Positions 48,012-58,656 of a DNA stretch of 64,000 nucleotides are shown one piece after another. The first letter of the stretch is position 1. Each line of letters begins with the position of its first letter. The stretch lies in contig LJZQ01000016.1 of assembly GCA_001314845.1 (NCBI GenBank), positions 22,623 through 86,622 on the forward strand, in the 5' to 3' direction. The DNA comes from Marinobacter excellens HL-55. Lineage in GTDB: Bacteria > Pseudomonadota > Gammaproteobacteria > Pseudomonadales > Oleiphilaceae. The notes beneath the pieces are model-generated. The model was not told where the DNA came from and did not search any database. It saw only the letters and a list, made by a program, of their open reading frames with translations. The position numbers and the translations under genes are program-made.

Positions 48012-48114
48012 GTGATCGGGGCATGCTTTCCAAAACCTTGCGGAGCCATGGATGGCGAAGCAGAGCGTACAGGGAAGTATTCACAGTGTGTTTTGGAAAG
48101 CATGCCCCGATCAC
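48012..48114. repeat. Long palindromic element, copy E (reverse core), in the htpG leader
   Basis: Perfect 25-bp arms (48012-48036 and 48090-48114; left arm begins GTGATCGGGGCATGC) enclose a 53-nt core in reverse orientation. The first inner hairpin is changed to UAC/GUA, unlike the CACA/UGUG of other copies, yet still pairs. It ends 42 bp before the htpG start, so it lies in the likely mRNA leader or separates htpG from its promoter. Copy D is 44 bp upstream in opposite orientation. Confidence 0.92.
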
Positions 48115-48156
48115 GCCGCTCCACCCAAGTTAGACCGAGTAGGAGAAAGCAAAGCC

Positions 48157-50049
48157 ATGACGGTAGAAACCAACAAAGAGACCCTGGGATTCCAAACGGA
48201 AGTGAAGCAGCTGCTTCATCTGATGATCCATTCTCTGTACTCCAACAAGGAAATCTTCCTTCGTGAGCTGATTTCCAACGCCTCAGACGCCGAAGACAAA
48301 CTGCGCTTCGCCGCCCTGAAAGACGACAAACTCTACGAGGGCGATTCTGAACTCCAGATCCGCCTGGACTACGACAAAGACGCCGGAACCATTACCCTTG
48401 CTGACAACGGCATCGGCATGACCCGGGACGACGTGATCTCCAATCTGGGCACCATCGCCCGCTCTGGCACCGCCGAATTCCTCAAGCAGTTGTCCGGTGA
48501 CGAGAAGAAAGATAGCAAGCTGATCGGCCAGTTCGGCGTAGGCTTCTATTCTGCCTTTATCGTTGCTGACAAAGTCGACGTGTTCACCCGCCGCGCGGGA
48601 ACCCCGGCGGAAGAGGGCGTGCACTGGGAATCCAAAGGCGATGGCGAGTTCACCATCGAGCCGGTAAATCGCGAGAAACGCGGTACCGAGATCGTCATTC
48701 ACCTCAAGTCAGACGCCAAAGAATTTGCCGACGGCTGGAGGCTGCGCAGCCTGGTCAAGAAGTACTCTGACCATATTTCTTTCCCGGTGGTCATGAAGGC
48801 CGAGTCGGAGGAAGAAGACAAGCGGGGCGAATACGAAACCGTCAACGATGCCACCGCCCTGTGGACGTTGCCGCGTACCGAGACCAAAGACGAAGAGTAC
48901 AAAGAGTTCTACAAGCACATCGCCCACGACTTTGAAGACCCGCTGACCTGGTCCCACAACAAAGTTGAAGGCAAGCTGGATTACACCAGCCTGTTGTACC
49001 TGCCCAAGCGTGCGCCGTTTGATATGTACAACCGGGAAGCCCCGCGCGGCTTGAAGCTTTACGTTCAGCGCGTGTTCATCATGGACGACGCGGAGCAATT
49101 CCTGCCGTTGTACCTGCGTTTCACCAAAGGTGTGATCGACTCCAATGATCTGTCGCTGAACGTGTCTCGGGAGATTTTGCAGAACGACAGCACCGTGGAG
49201 AGCATCCGCACGGCGGTCACCAAACGTGTGCTCGACATGCTGTCGAAGCTGGCCAAGAAGAGTGCAGACGAGTACCAGGGCTTCTGGGATGAATTCGGTA
49301 CTGTGCTTAAAGAAGGCCCAGCTGAGGATTTCAGCAACCGCGAGAAGATCGCCGGTCTGTTGCGCTTTGCCTCTACCCACACCGGCGAGTCGACCCAGAA
49401 CGTGTCTCTGGACGACTACATTGCCCGGATGAAGGAAGGCCAGAGCAAGATTTACTATGTCACTGCCGATAACTTCATGGCCGCCAAGAGCAGCCCGCAT
49501 CTGGAAGTGTTCCGCAAGAAGGGCATTGAGGTACTGATTCTGTCTGATCGTATTGACGAGTGGATGATGGGTTACCTCAGTGAATACGACAGCAAGCAGT
49601 TCCAGGACGTGGCTCGTGGTGACCTGGATCTCGGCGAAGTTGAAACCGAGGAAGATAAAAAGCACCAGGAAGAAGCGGCTAAAGAGCACAAAGGTCTGAC
49701 TGATCGTATCCAGAAGGCGCTGGAAGATCGTGTTCAGGAAGTGCGGGTGACAAACCGCCTGACCGACTCACCGGCCTGCCTGGTGACCGGACAGTTTGAT
49801 ATGGGCGCCCAGATGAAGAAGATTATGGAAGCGGCTGGCCAGCAGGTGCCAGACAGCAAACCGATCTTTGAAATCAACGTGGATCATCCGCTGGTGCAGC
49901 GCCTGGAGCAGGAAAGCAAAGACGAGCGCTTCGGCGAGCTGTCTGCGGTTCTGTTTGATCAGGCCACCCTGGCCAGCGGCGAGCAGCTGAAAGACCCTGG
50001 CGCATACGTAAGCCGTCTGAACCGTCTGTTGCTGGAGCTGGCTAACTAA
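48157..50049 (+). CDS. htpG: Molecular chaperone HtpG (Hsp90)
   Basis: A 630-aa ATP-dependent chaperone (E. coli 624 aa). The GHKL ATPase domain has [36 protein letters not shown] and [11 protein letters not shown]. The middle domain has the [10 protein letters not shown] and [14 protein letters not shown] blocks, and the C-terminal dimer domain ends [15 protein letters not shown] at 48157 with AGGAG 11 nt upstream. No sigma-32-like promoter is evident in the 42 bp after the hairpin, so the promoter is probably upstream of it. Confidence 0.97.
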   Translation: MTVETNKETLGFQTEVKQLLHLMIHSLYSNKEIFLRELISNASDAEDKLRFAALKDDKLYEGDSELQIRLDYDKDAGTITLADNGIGMTRDDVISNLGTIARSGTAEFLKQLSGDEKKDSKLIGQFGVGFYSAFIVADKVDVFTRRAGTPAEEGVHWESKGDGEFTIEPVNREKRGTEIVIHLKSDAKEFADGWRLRSLVKKYSDHISFPVVMKAESEEEDKRGEYETVNDATALWTLPRTETKDEEYKEFYKHIAHDFEDPLTWSHNKVEGKLDYTSLLYLPKRAPFDMYNREAPRGLKLYVQRVFIMDDAEQFLPLYLRFTKGVIDSNDLSLNVSREILQNDSTVESIRTAVTKRVLDMLSKLAKKSADEYQGFWDEFGTVLKEGPAEDFSNREKIAGLLRFASTHTGESTQNVSLDDYIARMKEGQSKIYYVTADNFMAAKSSPHLEVFRKKGIEVLILSDRIDEWMMGYLSEYDSKQFQDVARGDLDLGEVETEEDKKHQEEAAKEHKGLTDRIQKALEDRVQEVRVTNRLTDSPACLVTGQFDMGAQMKKIMEAAGQQVPDSKPIFEINVDHPLVQRLEQESKDERFGELSAVLFDQATLASGEQLKDPGAYVSRLNRLLLELAN

Positions 50050-50062
50050 GCCGGCCGCTGAA

Positions 50063-50281
50063 ATGCAGCAGATCATTGTGGACATCAACATCAGCCCCGA
50101 TGAGTGGATCAAGCTCTATCAGGGCGTGGCCACCGATGTTCGCACCACGTCCCGGGACGGGCGCTCCGTCCGCTTCCCGGGCCGTATCCTTTCCCGCTTT
50201 TACCTGAGAGATGGCATTCAGGGCAGCTTCCGCATCCTGTTTGATGACAGTGGTAAGTTTGTCTCTATCGAACGCCTCTAG
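50063..50281 (+). CDS. DUF2835 family protein
   Basis: A 72-aa protein, MQQIIVDINISPDEWIKLYQ..., with TTSRDGRSVRFPGRILSRFY and a C-terminal GSFRILFDDSGKFVSIERL, matching DUF2835. Function unknown; it looks like a small beta-rich PilZ-like or RNA-binding-like fold. It follows htpG by 13 bp and probably shares its transcript. Confidence 0.85.
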   Translation: MQQIIVDINISPDEWIKLYQGVATDVRTTSRDGRSVRFPGRILSRFYLRDGIQGSFRILFDDSGKFVSIERL

Positions 50282-50381
50282 CCATTGTTAAAAACTCTCA
50301 AAATCTTATCTTTAATTAATTGTTTCTTTCCTGTGGTCGCGCGCTAAGGTTGATGTGTTCTCGTTACACAGGAGTTGCCCT

Positions 50382-50474
50382 ATGTCAGCGTTAACCACAT
50401 TTGTCTCAGTACCCTTGAGTGATTCTCTCGGTATTCTGACGGACTACTATCAGAACTACGCCATCTCCCGTTGA
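50382..50474 (+). CDS. Predicted 30-aa peptide upstream of katG
   Basis: ATG at 50382 opens a 30-residue frame, MSALTTFVSVPLSDSLGILT and on to NYAISR, with AGGAG 7 nt upstream. The stop (TGA, 50472-50474) lies in a 7-bp hairpin ATCTCCC-N5-GGGAGAT. No homologue is recognised. It ends 38 bp before the OxyR-like site. It may be a real small protein or a leader peptide; only the good ribosome site supports it. Confidence 0.45.
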   Translation: MSALTTFVSVPLSDSLGILTDYYQNYAISR

Positions 50475-50511
50475 GGGAGATTCCAACGCAGACCAGTTAA
50501 ACGGGAAGACC

Positions 50512-50548
50512 ATAGGCATTCACTATTCAGACGGTAGGAAACATTCAA
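50512..50548 (+). promoter_or_regulatory. OxyR-type operator upstream of katG
   Basis: ATAG-N7-CTAT-N7-GTAG-N7-TCAA matches the OxyR pattern of four tetranucleotides (ATAG/CTAT) spaced by seven. The first two are perfect and the last two degenerate. It ends 84 bp before the katG start. A TATCCT at 50569-50574 could be the -10, putting the site next to the -35 as in activated promoters. Confidence 0.7.
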
Positions 50549-50566
50549 GCAGGTAATTCTGAATGA

Positions 50567-52801
<2,235 letters not shown>

Positions 52802-52821
52802 GACCTTAATGATGCAGTAAT

Positions 52822-52848
52822 CGAACACCCCGGACTCCGGGGTGTTCG
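52822..52848. terminator. Palindrome after katG, probable terminator
   Basis: A 12-bp perfect stem CGAACACCCCGG / CCGGGGTGTTCG with loop ACT lies 20 bp after katG. The following TCTATC is only weakly T-rich, so it may also be an mRNA 3'-end stabiliser. Confidence 0.6.
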
Positions 52849-52934
52849 TCTATCAACTTCCCTCCAAATTACTTACAATCCCTCCCGCCTGATATTTGAT
52901 CAGTTTTTAGACTTTACCCGTTACTGGAGCACTC

Positions 52935-53909
52935 ATGCGAATCATCCTCGCCCCGATGGAAGGGCTGGTCGACGCACCCATCCGTGAAACCCTGACTAAA
53001 GTCGGCGGTATCGACCGGTGCGTAACCGAATTTATTCGCGTGACTCACGGCATGCTGCCGCCCCGTATTTTTTACAAGTACGCACCTGAACTCTTCAACA
53101 ATGCGTTGACTCAAGTGGGTACGCCGGTGGCTGTTCAGCTGCTTGGCTCCAACCCGGAAATGATGGGCCGCCACGGCGCTAAGGCCGCTGAGCTGGGCGC
53201 CATGCAGGTAGATATTAATTTTGGTTGCCCCGCCAAAACCGTCAACAAGCACAAAGGCGGTTGTGTGTTGATGCGGGAGCCTGAGCTGATGTACGAGATT
53301 GCAGCCGCCGTCCGCAAAGAGGTGCCTGCCCACATTCCGGTGACCGCCAAGATGCGCCTTGGCTATGACGATCGCTCCATGGGCGTGGCCTGTGGCCAGG
53401 CTCTGGAAGCCGCCGGTGCTTCGGAAATCGTGATTCACGCCCGCAGTAAAGTGGACGGCTACAAACCGCCCGCCTACTGGGAAGAAATCGCCAAAGTGCG
53501 TGAAGCGGTCAACAGCCATGTGATTGCCAACGGCGAAATCTGGAACGTTGCCGATTATTGGCGCTGCCGCGAGGTCTCTGGCTGCGACGACGTGATGATT
53601 GGTCGTGGCCTGATTGCAAGGCCAGACCTGGCGGCGCAGATCAAAGCTTCTCAGCGCGGTGAAGCGTTCGCCCCCATGACCTGGCCTGAGGCGGTCGCTC
53701 TCGTCCGCGAATACGCCGCGGCCCTGCAAACACGGCTCGAAGACAAGTACGTGACCGGTCGCATCAAGCAATGGCTCAACTATCTGCGGCAGGGCTTTGC
53801 GGAGGCAGACGCTCTGTGGCCCCAGGCTCGAAAACTCCGGGATGTAGAACCCATGCTGGCGTGCCTGGAACAGCCAGTTTCGGCCTCAAGAAACGTCAAG
53901 GCTGCCTGA
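52935..53909 (+). CDS. dusC: tRNA-dihydrouridine(16) synthase
   Basis: A 324-aa FMN enzyme reducing U16 in tRNA. LAPMEGLVDAPIRETL, the catalytic Cys in DINFGCPAKTVNKHKGG, KMRLGYDD, IHARSKVDGYKPPAYWEEI (the DusC-type segment) and MIGRGLIARPDL identify it. Length fits DusC (about 315 aa). Its terminator appears to lie in the opposite-strand aldolase coding region. Confidence 0.94.
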   Translation: MRIILAPMEGLVDAPIRETLTKVGGIDRCVTEFIRVTHGMLPPRIFYKYAPELFNNALTQVGTPVAVQLLGSNPEMMGRHGAKAAELGAMQVDINFGCPAKTVNKHKGGCVLMREPELMYEIAAAVRKEVPAHIPVTAKMRLGYDDRSMGVACGQALEAAGASEIVIHARSKVDGYKPPAYWEEIAKVREAVNSHVIANGEIWNVADYWRCREVSGCDDVMIGRGLIARPDLAAQIKASQRGEAFAPMTWPEAVALVREYAAALQTRLEDKYVTGRIKQWLNYLRQGFAEADALWPQARKLRDVEPMLACLEQPVSASRNVKAA

Positions 53910-53949
53910 ACCGTTCCAGTGCTTGAGTGGCTGTAACTGAGGCAGCGCG

Positions 53950-54969
53950 TCAGCCTTCGCTTTCCATATCCGGGGTATAGAGGCCAGAACGGGCCAGGCC
54001 ATTGAGCCTGGCCCTTTTTTTCATGGCCGCCTGAGCCTTTTCGGCATTTGCCAGTTTGCCGGCCCAGGCCTTCTGGGCTGGCTCCTGCAGTGCCCGTCCA
54101 TAGGAAAAGCTCAACTCCCAGGGGTGATAGCCCATGTTGTTCAGGGCATTGAGGTTCTCCGTCGACTCTTCCGGCGTTTGCCCGCCTGACAAAAACACAA
54201 TGCCCGGCACTGCCGCCGGCACGACTCGGCGGAAAACATTCAGGGTAGCTTCAGCGACTTGTTCCGGCGTGGCTTTGCCTGCGCCTTTGCCTGGCGTCAC
54301 CATGCTGGGTTTCAGCACCATGAACTCGAGATCCACGTGGTGCCGATGCAGAGCCTTGAACACTTCAAGCAGCGCATCCTCACTCACCTCGGCGGCGCGT
54401 TCGATGGTGTGGTTGCCGTCAATCAGTACCTCTGGCTCCACAATCGGCACAATGCCCATGGCCTGGCATACTGCCGCGTAGCGGGCCAGTACCTCAGCAT
54501 TGGATTTGATGGCCTGGAACGAGGGCAGGGTGTCTGATATGTGGAACACGTCCCGCCACTTGGCAAACCGGGCACCCAGCGACTTGTAATGCTCCAACCG
54601 CGCTTCCAGTCCGTCCAGCCCGTAGGTGATTTCATCGCCGGGCGAGTTCACCAGGGGCCCCTTGCCGGCGTCTACTTTGATGCCGGGCACAATGCCCTGG
54701 CGTGCAAGCAGCTTGGGAATGGCAATGTCATCCAGACTCAATTGTTCTAGGGTTTCTTCATACAGAATCACCCCACTGATGTGCTCGCCCAGATCGGGTG
54801 TTGAAAAGATCAGGCTGCGGTATTCACGGCGGGTGGCTTCGGTGGATTCCACGCCCACAGCCTGGAACCGTTTGGCGATGGTTGGTGAGCTTTCATCGGC
54901 TGCCAGTATACCTTTGTTTGGTTGAACCAGCTCTGCAATGGTCGCTGTCAGTTCTTCCTGAATACTCAT
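53950..54969 (-). CDS. Class I fructose-bisphosphate aldolase
   Basis: A 339-aa Schiff-base aldolase of the animal/plant-like class I type, rarer in bacteria than class II. Motifs: KGILAADESSPTIAKRF at the N-terminus, GIVPGIKVDAG, IVEPEVLIDG, the lysine motif LEFMVLKPSMV, and FLSGGQTPEESTENLNAL. The ending GLYTPDMESEG lacks the usual terminal Tyr. It splits fructose-1,6-bisphosphate in glycolysis or gluconeogenesis. AAGGAGG lies before the ATG. It converges on dusC. Confidence 0.94.
   Translation of the reverse strand: MSIQEELTATIAELVQPNKGILAADESSPTIAKRFQAVGVESTEATRREYRSLIFSTPDLGEHISGVILYEETLEQLSLDDIAIPKLLARQGIVPGIKVDAGKGPLVNSPGDEITYGLDGLEARLEHYKSLGARFAKWRDVFHISDTLPSFQAIKSNAEVLARYAAVCQAMGIVPIVEPEVLIDGNHTIERAAEVSEDALLEVFKALHRHHVDLEFMVLKPSMVTPGKGAGKATPEQVAEATLNVFRRVVPAAVPGIVFLSGGQTPEESTENLNALNNMGYHPWELSFSYGRALQEPAQKAWAGKLANAEKAQAAMKKRARLNGLARSGLYTPDMESEG
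53991..54021 (+). terminator. Intrinsic terminator for dusC inside the antisense aldolase gene
   Basis: GGGCCAGGC / GCCTGGCCC (53991-53999 and 54006-54014) with a 6-nt loop and seven Ts (54015-54021) is a textbook rightward terminator. It lies 82 bp after dusC, within codons near the end of the leftward aldolase gene, where the A-tract encodes Lys-Lys. Confidence 0.85.
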
Positions 54970-55117
54970 GGTGCCTCCTTGAATGATGTTGAACGTTCGT
55001 GGGTCGTTGAGATCAGTTTAGCCGGTAAATCTCGCTCCGTTATTTGATCTGAGCTAAGGCGAGAACGATTGGTAACTTCTAGACTGAACACATAACAGAA
55101 CAACAAGGAAGCCAGCC

Positions 55118-57172
55118 ATGAAAACTGTCGTGAGCGTTAGCCAGGGATCGTCAGAATACGATTACGAGATGGAAACCGAGTTTCTGGGGCAAGGTTTCCG
55201 AGTAATCCGGGTGGGCGCGGATGGCAATCTTGATCGGGCCGAGGCCATTCTGGACTCCATCCGTGAGCAGGCCGATGCTATTGGCCTGAGTATGATCCAC
55301 GATCACTACCAGGTGGGCCGGGAGCAACTTGAACACCCGGATACCGCTCGCCTGGAGGCCTGCGTGCCCGACAAACCCGTCACTACCGGTGCCGGGTTGC
55401 GGGGCATTTTGCAGGAGTGGGCGGTGCGGCATACCCAAACCGAGCTGGGCCATTTTTTTGATAATGCCCGGGTGCTGTTCCTTAACGGTCAGGCCGGTTT
55501 TCGCATCGCCAAAGCGCTGTCTGAACACACCGATAACCTGTTCTTCGCCGATCCCTATCTGGATTTTGGCGTGCCACGCCTGCTGACGTCGCTCAACCAA
55601 CTGGAGGCTTACACCCGGCTGACCGCCCCGGTGATGTTCAGCCCTGGCGCGGTCAAGGTGATTGAGCGGCTGCACAGAACACCGTTATACCGAATGGGGG
55701 AGAAGCTGGTCAGCGGCTCCCTGCACGAATCCGTAAAAGACTGCCATGTGATCGTCGGTGCCATGGGCGATCTGGAAGTGTTTTCCGACAAAGAGCTGGA
55801 CGGCAAAACCATCATTACCTCGCGGGTCACCGAATCGGCGCTGGACTGGTTTCGCTCCCGTAAAGTGGCCATGGTGGTGGATTACAGCCCCTGGCTGGAA
55901 GGCCGGCCGGTGGGTGTTAACGTGATGGAGGCGATGATCAGCGCTGCTTTGTCACGCACACCGGAGCAGCTGGGTGCCGATGACTTTCTGGATGTGATCG
56001 AACAGTTGGGCGTGGAGCCTCGCATTCTCTATCCCAATGGCTATCGCCGGATCAACCGCTTCGCCTTTGTGATTCATCCGCTGTCGCAACAGTACCTGAC
56101 CAAAACCCCACCGCTGGACTGGATTGCCAGCGTGTCGCCACCGGTGGTGATGAACCTGGTCGAAAAAGCCATCGCTTATACGCCTCCTTTCGTCTATTCC
56201 AAAGTCAGCGGCATTAAATCCCCAACTGGTGACGAGGTGGAGGGCTGGTTGATTACGGTAGGCGGCACCCCGAAAGAAATCATGGCCCATGATCCGGAGT
56301 TTACCTACAGCCGACTATTGGCAGCGGCCAAACTCGCCAAGAAAATGGGCGCTCAGATCATGGGCCTGGGCGCCTTCACCAAGGTAGTGGGCGACGCAGG
56401 CATCACCGTGGCCAAGCGGGCACCGCTGCCGATCACAACCGGCAACAGTTACAGTGCCTCCGGCGCACTCTGGGCGGCCCACGATGCGGCGAAAGAGATT
56501 GGCCGGGTTGGTATTGGTAAAAGCGGCAAAATGGCAGGTAAGGCCATGATTGTGGGCGCCACGGGCGCGATTGGCTCTGTGTGTGCCCGGCTGTTGGCCA
56601 AAGCCGTGGACGAAATCTATCTGGTGGCACCGGAAGCCGCCAAACTGCTGGCCCTGAAAGAAAGCATCGAGCTGGAAAGCCCCGGCGCCCTGGTGCATGT
56701 GGCTGCCACCACCACCCGAGACCTGCCCGATATGGACATGGTGGTAACGGCAACCTCCGGTGCCGGCAAACGCATACTGGACATCATGCAGGTAAAACCC
56801 GGTTGTGTGATCACCGATGTGGCACGCCCTCTGGATATTCCCGCAGAAGACGTGGCCAAACGGCCGGATGTACTGGTGATTGAATCCGGTGAGATTAAAT
56901 TGCCTGGCCCGGTGAACATGAAAGACATTGGACTGCCCAAGGGCATTGCCTACGCTTGCCTGGCCGAAACCATCGTACTGGCGCTGGAAGCGAGATTTGA
57001 AAACTTCACCCTGGGCCGCAATATCGAGTGGGAGAAGGTGCGGGAGATCTACAAGCTCGGCCTGAAACACGGCATGGAACTGGCGGCGGTATCCGGCGTT
57101 AATGGCGTGTTTAGCGAAGAAGACTTTGAGCGAGTGCGGGTTCTCGCGGCAGGAGCCGCAGAGCCCGCTTAA
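55118..57172 (+). CDS. Acyl-ACP/acyl-CoA reductase-like dehydrogenase with N-terminal extension
   Basis: A 684-aa protein. The last 340 residues look like cyanobacterial long-chain acyl-ACP reductase (AAR). They contain KKMGAQIMGLGAFTKVVGD, TTGNSYSASGALWA, Rossmann VGATGAIGSVCARLL (G480-G486), and AYACLAETIVLALE with Cys614, followed by NFTLGRNIEWEKV and LKHG. In AAR the matching Cys carries the acyl group before NADPH reduction to the aldehyde. The first 340 residues (MKTVVSVSQGSSEYDYEMET) match nothing I know. The next gene encodes a ferritin-like diiron candidate. GGAAG lies before the ATG. Confidence 0.75.
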   Translation: MKTVVSVSQGSSEYDYEMETEFLGQGFRVIRVGADGNLDRAEAILDSIREQADAIGLSMIHDHYQVGREQLEHPDTARLEACVPDKPVTTGAGLRGILQEWAVRHTQTELGHFFDNARVLFLNGQAGFRIAKALSEHTDNLFFADPYLDFGVPRLLTSLNQLEAYTRLTAPVMFSPGAVKVIERLHRTPLYRMGEKLVSGSLHESVKDCHVIVGAMGDLEVFSDKELDGKTIITSRVTESALDWFRSRKVAMVVDYSPWLEGRPVGVNVMEAMISAALSRTPEQLGADDFLDVIEQLGVEPRILYPNGYRRINRFAFVIHPLSQQYLTKTPPLDWIASVSPPVVMNLVEKAIAYTPPFVYSKVSGIKSPTGDEVEGWLITVGGTPKEIMAHDPEFTYSRLLAAAKLAKKMGAQIMGLGAFTKVVGDAGITVAKRAPLPITTGNSYSASGALWAAHDAAKEIGRVGIGKSGKMAGKAMIVGATGAIGSVCARLLAKAVDEIYLVAPEAAKLLALKESIELESPGALVHVAATTTRDLPDMDMVVTATSGAGKRILDIMQVKPGCVITDVARPLDIPAEDVAKRPDVLVIESGEIKLPGPVNMKDIGLPKGIAYACLAETIVLALEARFENFTLGRNIEWEKVREIYKLGLKHGMELAAVSGVNGVFSEEDFERVRVLAAGAAEPA

Positions 57173-57298
57173 CGTAAGCAGCAGCAAGGGGCCATTCAAT
57201 CTGTATGTAATTTGGCCCGTAAACACCTGCCGTGACGCACCGTAGCCGCGTAGCCTGTGAACGTCTAACACCGTTTCAGGTTACAGGGGAGTGTGCAC

Positions 57299-58177
57299 AT
57301 GAACGCGCCGGCATCACAGATCAACAACACCCGCTCGGACGCCTACCGGGGCGCAACGCCGCCAGGCATGGTGCCGAAAGTGCGTAGTCCGGATTTCGAA
57401 TTTCCGGACGATCTGCCCAGATACTGGTGGGACAACGACCCCGCGAAAACCCTGCTGCTGGCTGCATTGTCCTCCAGTTTTCCACCGGGCGAGAAGTTTT
57501 TTATCGACTCGGTGCGGCACTATCAGGACCAGATTACCGATCCGGAGCTGAAAACAGCCATTCGCGCGTTTATCGGCCAGGAAGCCCATCACTCCAAAGA
57601 ACACAAAGTGATGAACGGCTTTCTGGAAGATCGAGGCGTTGGCCTGGGCCGGTTGGAGCGCGAAGTACAGTGGTTTATGGACTGGATGAGAAAGCGCTTC
57701 ACTCCGGAGCGTCAACTGGCCCACACGGTGGCGGTTGAGCATTTTACCGCCCTGATGGCGGAAGAATTTCTGCTCAAATTTGACGCCCTGGACGAAATGG
57801 ACCCCCGCATAGCCCCGGTCTGGGCCTGGCATGCGATAGAGGAATCAGAGCACAAGGCGGTTGCCTACGATGTCTACAAGAGCGTGGGCGGCAGCGAGTT
57901 TATTCGGGTAACCGAAATGATGGTTGTTAGCGTGGTGTTTCCGCTGTTCAGCACCATTCACCTGATACAGCTGATGAAAGCTGATGGCCAGCTGGGCAAT
58001 CTGAAATCCTGGGCGAGCGGGCTGAATTACATGTGGGGCAAGCCCGGCGTTTTCCGTCGGTTGATACCGTCTTACCTGAAGTATTACAGCCCGAACTTTC
58101 ACCCGTGGGACAACGACGCCCGGGAGTTGGTGGAGAAAGCTAAGAAGCGTTGGTTGCCAGAGTCGCTTCGCGGCTGA
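57299..58177 (+). CDS. PF10118 'metal-dependent hydrolase', predicted ferritin-like diiron protein
   Basis: A 292-aa protein of the family named metal-dependent hydrolase. It has two helix pairs with ligand spacing of diiron ferritin-like enzymes: Glu65, then Glu95-x-x-His98 (QEAHHSKEH), Glu147 (VAVEHFT), then Glu182-x-x-His185 (EESEHKA). ADO uses the same E, ExxH, E, ExxH order. A hydrophobic helix follows (about 203-223). The ATG at 57299 has AGGGGAG at 7 nt; a GTG at 57293 is less likely. It overlaps the convergent ogt gene by 38 bp. Function as an oxygenase is inference. Confidence 0.8.
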   Translation: MNAPASQINNTRSDAYRGATPPGMVPKVRSPDFEFPDDLPRYWWDNDPAKTLLLAALSSSFPPGEKFFIDSVRHYQDQITDPELKTAIRAFIGQEAHHSKEHKVMNGFLEDRGVGLGRLEREVQWFMDWMRKRFTPERQLAHTVAVEHFTALMAEEFLLKFDALDEMDPRIAPVWAWHAIEESEHKAVAYDVYKSVGGSEFIRVTEMMVVSVVFPLFSTIHLIQLMKADGQLGNLKSWASGLNYMWGKPGVFRRLIPSYLKYYSPNFHPWDNDARELVEKAKKRWLPESLRG

Positions 58178-58646
58178 GCAGGGCCTGTTTTCGCTCCAGG
58201 CCCCAGCGGTAGCCACCCAGGCCGCCGTCGGCCCTTACAACCCGGTGGCAAGGGATGACAACGGCCAGTCGGTTGGCGCCGCACGCACTGGCCACCGCGC
58301 GCACAGCTTTGGGTTTGCCGATCCTGCCCGCGAGTTCGGAATAGCTGATGGTTTTGCCGGGGGGTATGGCCTGCAGTGCCTGCCAGGTTTTGCGCTGAAA
58401 CTCACTGCCGGCTATTGCCAAAGGCAGCTCCAGAGTGCCGGCACGGTCGTCGATAAAGCTCGCGATCCGGGCAAGCCTACTTGAATCTGCTGGCTGGGCA
58501 GGCTCCAGAGCCTGATCGGGAAAGTGGCTCTGAAGCAGGGCGATCAGCTGTTCGTCATTATCGCCCAGTTCAATGGCACACAGGCCGTCCTCAGACCAGG
58601 CTGCAATCAACCGGCCCAGAGAGCAGCGGGTGATGCCATAACGCAT
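58140..58646 (-). CDS. ogt: Methylated-DNA-protein-cysteine methyltransferase
   Basis: A 168-aa suicide repair enzyme taking methyl groups from O6-methylguanine. The acceptor Cys is in VVIPCHRVVRADG, after the helix-turn-helix KTISYSELAGRIGKPKAVRAVASACG (shown in part), and GGYRWGLERKQALL closes the domain. Length fits Ogt (about 170 aa). The ATG at 58646 is used; a GTG at 58652 is possible. The 3' end is antisense to the last 38 bp of the PF10118 gene. Confidence 0.93.
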   Translation of the reverse strand: MRYGITRCSLGRLIAAWSEDGLCAIELGDNDEQLIALLQSHFPDQALEPAQPADSSRLARIASFIDDRAGTLELPLAIAGSEFQRKTWQALQAIPPGKTISYSELAGRIGKPKAVRAVASACGANRLAVVIPCHRVVRADGGLGGYRWGLERKQALLSREATLATNAS

Positions 58647-58656
58647 GGTCACTGGA

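Noticed and set aside
52822..52848. katG 3' palindrome as another member of the long-repeat family
   Set aside because: Its arms are 12 bp with a 3-nt loop and it lacks the 54-nt core.
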